Assembly (NCBI GenBank): GCA_016935435.1
Contig: JAFGQZ010000027.1
Coordinates: forward strand, 1-56,610
Reading direction: 5' to 3'
DNA length: 56,610 nt
Source: Bacteroidales bacterium
Lineage (GTDB): Bacteria; Bacteroidota; Bacteroidia; Bacteroidales; UBA10428
The notes under the pieces are model-generated. The model worked only from the letters and a program-made list of their open reading frames with translations. It had not been told where the DNA came from and ran no database searches. A program made the position numbers and the translations under genes. Below are positions 54,267 to 56,610 of the stretch, one piece after another (positions within the stretch are counted from its first letter, which is position 1; every line of letters begins with the position of its first letter).

Positions 54267-54858
54267 TTCTTACAAATACGTTGATCTTGATTATATTTAT
54301 ACTGACCCTAAAACTGGAATTCTCAGAAATTTAGCGGACATAACCGACCCAGATGTTTTACTCTTTTTTGAAAGTGGAGCTGTTGCAAAACGGATTCAAG
54401 AACTTTACGAAAAACCTATCAAGATAAAAGGAGCTGATAGTCTTTTGAGTATTCATAGGTACTTATTTCAAGATGTTTATTCCTGGGCTGGGGAAAGACG
54501 AAAAGTTGAGATAAGAAAAGCAGGTAAACAATTTTTTCCAACGACACATTTTGACAATGCTTTTCGTTTCATTGACACATTAATTTCGGATTACAAAAAC
54601 ATATCAAAAGCAGACAAACTACAGATAGCGGAGAAATTAGCTGAAATTTTGGATAATGTAAATTATTTGCATCCATTCAGAGAAGGAAACGGGCGAACGC
54701 AAAGAGAATTTTTAAGATTATTAGCATCGGAGAAAGGTTTGACTTTAAATCTGAATCCACCCGACAACAAAAATGTTTATGACCAATATATGCAAGGTAC
54801 AATAAACAGTGATGTGAAAATCCTGACAAAATTGATTTTAGAACTAATTGAGACGTAA
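54259..54858 (+). CDS. Fic family AMP-transferase toxin
   Basis: A 199-residue Fic-domain protein. The catalytic motif HPFREGNGRTQREF starts with His138 and is complete, including the phosphate-binding EGNGR and both Arg residues, so activity is expected. The region before it (SIHRYLFQDVYSWAGERR, with the flap containing KAGKQFFP) matches active Fic/VbhT toxins. It should transfer AMP to a target protein, DNA gyrase or topoisomerase IV in VbhT relatives. I start at the ATG at 54259, which overlaps the antitoxin; the in-frame TTG at 54241 would only extend it inside the antitoxin. Confidence 0.9.
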   Translation: MPDSYKYVDLDYIYTDPKTGILRNLADITDPDVLLFFESGAVAKRIQELYEKPIKIKGADSLLSIHRYLFQDVYSWAGERRKVEIRKAGKQFFPTTHFDNAFRFIDTLISDYKNISKADKLQIAEKLAEILDNVNYLHPFREGNGRTQREFLRLLASEKGLTLNLNPPDNKNVYDQYMQGTINSDVKILTKLILELIET

Positions 54859-54872
54859 AGAAAATAAAAAAC

Positions 54873-55015
54873 GGTGCACAACACATAACACCGGCCATGC
54901 ATTCAATAGTAAGGGTTTTGGGCGTTTATGTTCCGTAAATGTAACTTGGTGTACCTTGATAGGTTGACACTCCTCCAACCGACTTAGCTCTGGCACGCAA
55001 ACCGGTAGTGCAAAG
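54873..55015. repeat. Cassette-boundary repeat, copy 2
   Basis: It opens with GGTGCACAACACATAACACC (54873-54892). Its core (54948-55015) reads GGTGTACCTTGATAGG, then the hairpin GGTTG-ACACTCCT-CCAACC, and ends CTGGCACGCAAACCGGTAG. The core aligns with copy 1 over nearly all its length. It follows the Fic gene stop by 15 bases. Confidence 0.75.
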
Positions 55016-55114
55016 TGTAAATTACTGCTATCGGATTTCTTTATCCGATAAAAGAATAATACATTGGTATATCCATTTAATGATAATATTAGATTAATTT
55101 TAATGCTATTAGAT

Positions 55115-55561
55115 ATGAAAAAGATAAAGTTTTGTGGTGCATTTTTATGCTTAGTACTTTTTAGTACATCAATTTTTGCTCAGAAATCTACTCTTCCTAA
55201 AAAAGTTTCAGAGACTTTTGAAAGAAAATTTCCGGAGGTAGAAGATGTGGCATGGGAAGTAAAATCAAAAGGTGATTATAAAATTAAGTTCGAATTAGAA
55301 GGAAAAAAAACTGTTGTAGAGATTGATGAGGACGGAACATGGGAAAAAACCTCTACTCATATATCATTTGATGAGCTACCGCAAGTTGTTCAAACAACTG
55401 TTAATGAACAAAAAAAGAATTCGGAAATCACCGAAATTAAGATTGTCATAAATGATGATGACGAGATATATTACAGAATTGATTTAACTGATGAAAATAA
55501 AACTATCAAATTAGAAATTAGTAAAAAAGGAAAAATTATTAAGTCTGAAACTGAAAAATAG
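55115..55561 (+). CDS. PepSY-like secreted protein
   Basis: A 148-residue protein with a Sec signal peptide (about residues 1-23, cut after FAQ). The mature part has two repeated units of the PepSY-like, putative beta-lactamase-inhibitor type: FERKFPEVEDVAWEVKSKGDYKIKF and a second half ending in KIVINDDDEIYYRIDL. Such proteins are common exported proteins in this phylum and their role is not known. The ATG at 55115 is chosen because it starts a normal signal peptide; the upstream in-frame ATG at 55064 adds an unlikely polar stretch. It is AT-rich and lies between two cassette-boundary repeats. Confidence 0.82.
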   Translation: MKKIKFCGAFLCLVLFSTSIFAQKSTLPKKVSETFERKFPEVEDVAWEVKSKGDYKIKFELEGKKTVVEIDEDGTWEKTSTHISFDELPQVVQTTVNEQKKNSEITEIKIVINDDDEIYYRIDLTDENKTIKLEISKKGKIIKSETEK

Positions 55562-55600
55562 CAAGTATTATAAACAATTGGTATAGATCAATTTGTATAT

Positions 55601-55707
55601 CTGGGGCTTAAGGTTTTCCCTCGTCCAAAACATTGGTGTTAATTGTTTAGCGGGTGCTCTGCCTAAGTATCACAATATTATATTACATACCAGCCATTAT
55701 CTGGTAT
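55601..55707. repeat. Cassette-boundary repeat, copy 3
   Basis: It shares CTGGGGCTTAAGGTTTTCCC with copy 1, where the same pieces are separated by ten extra bases, and a looser GGTGTT... TTAGCGGGTGCTCTGCCTAA core. It ends with a 7-bp hairpin, ATACCAG-CCATTAT-CTGGTAT (55687-55707), the same arms as in copy 1 with their order exchanged. It is more divergent than copies 1 and 2. Confidence 0.6.
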
Positions 55708-55728
55708 AAAAATAAAAGTTGTATTTAA

Positions 55729-56430
55729 TTATTTTACATGCAGCCCACATTCTTTGTGCTCAGGTAATTCCCACCACCAGCGTCCGGCACGGATATCCTC
55801 ACCTTTTTCAATGGCACGTGTGCAGGGTTGGCACCCAATACTCGGAAACCCCTTGTCGTGCAACACGTTATAAGGTACGTTATTGTTCCTGATGTATTGC
55901 CATACCTCTTTCTCTGTCCATTTCAACAAAGGGTTTACCTTAATTACCTGGTTTCCTTCGTCCCACTCCACAAGCGGGGTAAAAAAACGGGTTACCGACT
56001 GGTCTTTTCGCAGGCCGGTTACCCAAACGTCAATTTCTTTTAGTGCCCGTTTGAGTGGTTCTGTTTTTCTAATGTTACAGCACATTTTCCGGTTTTCGAC
56101 ACTTTCATAAAACAGGTTAATGCCTTTAGTGTTTACCATATTTTCAACCTGTTCATTATCCGGAAAATAAACCTCGATATTAATTTTATATTTCTTATTG
56201 GTTTCGTCTAATACTTTGTAAGTTTCAGGAAAAACCCGGCCGGTATCGAGGGTAAATATTTTAGTGTTTTTATCAATTTTAACAATCATATCGGTCAGAA
56301 CCTGATCTTCAGCGCCCATGCTGCTTGCTAATCCTACTTTTCCTTCGTTGCCCTCTATAAAATACTTCAGTATTTCTTCTGCTGTAGAGTTGTTAAATTT
56401 TTCGCTAAGCCTTTTTGCCAATTCTTCCAT
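55729..56430 (-). CDS. cysH: Adenylyl-sulfate (APS) reductase
   Basis: A 233-residue assimilatory sulfonucleotide reductase that makes sulfite from activated sulfate. The N-terminal PP-loop-like SSMGAEDQVLTDM binds the nucleotide. The four iron-sulfur cysteines are MCCNIRK and GCQPCTRA, so it is the [4Fe-4S] type that uses APS rather than PAPS. The redox-active Cys lies in the C-terminal ECGLHVK. GLRKDQSVTRF is a conserved sulfate-site block. The gene points into the AT-rich region and is back in normal base composition; it probably leads a sulfate-assimilation operon whose other genes lie outside the window. The 180 bases upstream hold no gene. Confidence 0.93.
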   Translation of the reverse strand: MEELAKRLSEKFNNSTAEEILKYFIEGNEGKVGLASSMGAEDQVLTDMIVKIDKNTKIFTLDTGRVFPETYKVLDETNKKYKINIEVYFPDNEQVENMVNTKGINLFYESVENRKMCCNIRKTEPLKRALKEIDVWVTGLRKDQSVTRFFTPLVEWDEGNQVIKVNPLLKWTEKEVWQYIRNNNVPYNVLHDKGFPSIGCQPCTRAIEKGEDIRAGRWWWELPEHKECGLHVK

Positions 56431-56610
56431 TGTTGCCTGGTTATATTGTGGTTCTTTTTCTTAAGGGGTTTAAACCTAAGGTTTGCAAAAATAGCAATGA
56501 AAACTATAATGGGCAACACTTAACCTGCCCTATTCATAGATTTTGACAATAATTAGAGCTAAAGCAGGTTAACCCGATTTAGTTACACTTTTTTTTGCTT
56601 AAAAAAATTA

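Noticed and set aside
53838..55707. True integron cassette array
   Set aside because: The half-sites (GTTGTGCACC / GGTGCACAAC) do not match the GTTRRRY / RYYYAAC cores and there is no integrase in the window. I kept only the weaker cassette-like claim.

Overview
The window looks like a chromosomal segment of an anaerobic or facultatively anaerobic member of the Bacteroidota, probably Bacteroidales-like. The grounds are Bacteroidota-type promoters (TTTG-N19-TAnnTTTG), few Shine-Dalgarno sequences, tandem long signal peptidase I genes, yidC next to pyrG, DUF349 and WbqC proteins, an S9B dipeptidyl peptidase and an assimilatory APS reductase. This placement is inferred from gene content; no rRNA is present.

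Layout. 1-9.4 kb: a partial tRNA-Arg, a secreted protein of unknown function, a membrane histidine kinase, a polyphosphate kinase 2, and the DUF721-recF pair facing a TPR protein, ribH, mnmA and an aldose-epimerase-like gene. 9.4-16.1 kb: a MurU-like nucleotidyltransferase, then a WbqC protein, larB-larC (nickel-pincer cofactor) and a DUF362/polyferredoxin pair. This block is bounded on both sides by inverted copies of a composite intergenic repeat, one of which carries a MITE. 16.1-23 kb: two lepB genes, dapB, and the thrS-infC-rpmI-rplT operon, in which infC has no ordinary start codon and appears to use AUA. 23-30.5 kb: a DPP-IV-type peptidase, a PKD lipoprotein, an LTA-synthase-like sulfatase, aat, two tRNA-Leu genes and a DUF1761 membrane protein.

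30.6-38.6 kb is the most striking region. It is a tight operon encoding a thioredoxin-like ferredoxin, a sensory-type [FeFe] hydrogenase with a PAS domain, a SpoIIE/PP2C phosphatase, a second thioredoxin-like ferredoxin and a group B-like [FeFe] hydrogenase. Directly upstream lie a GAF-PAS-sigma-54 activator and a D-2-hydroxyacid dehydrogenase. It reads as a hydrogen- or redox-sensing circuit controlling a hydrogenase. The H-cluster maturases are not in the window.

38.7-51.5 kb is mostly housekeeping: yidC, pyrG, a DUF349 protein, trmD, an HdeD-like protein, a sugar transporter, an amino-acid decarboxylase, and a sugar-kinase-like/RapZ-C fusion followed by a 28-residue Cys/His peptide gene. 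A solitary Y1 (HUH) transposase-like gene beside trmD has Trp where the catalytic Tyr should be.

52.2-55.7 kb is visibly AT-rich and cassette-like: a serine hydrolase, a Fic toxin with its antitoxin, and a PepSY-like secreted protein, each followed by a related palindromic repeat of about 100-150 bp. The left edge carries eleven in-phase copies of a GTTYAAA heptamer, a repeat seen in four other gaps. The window ends with an APS reductase gene.
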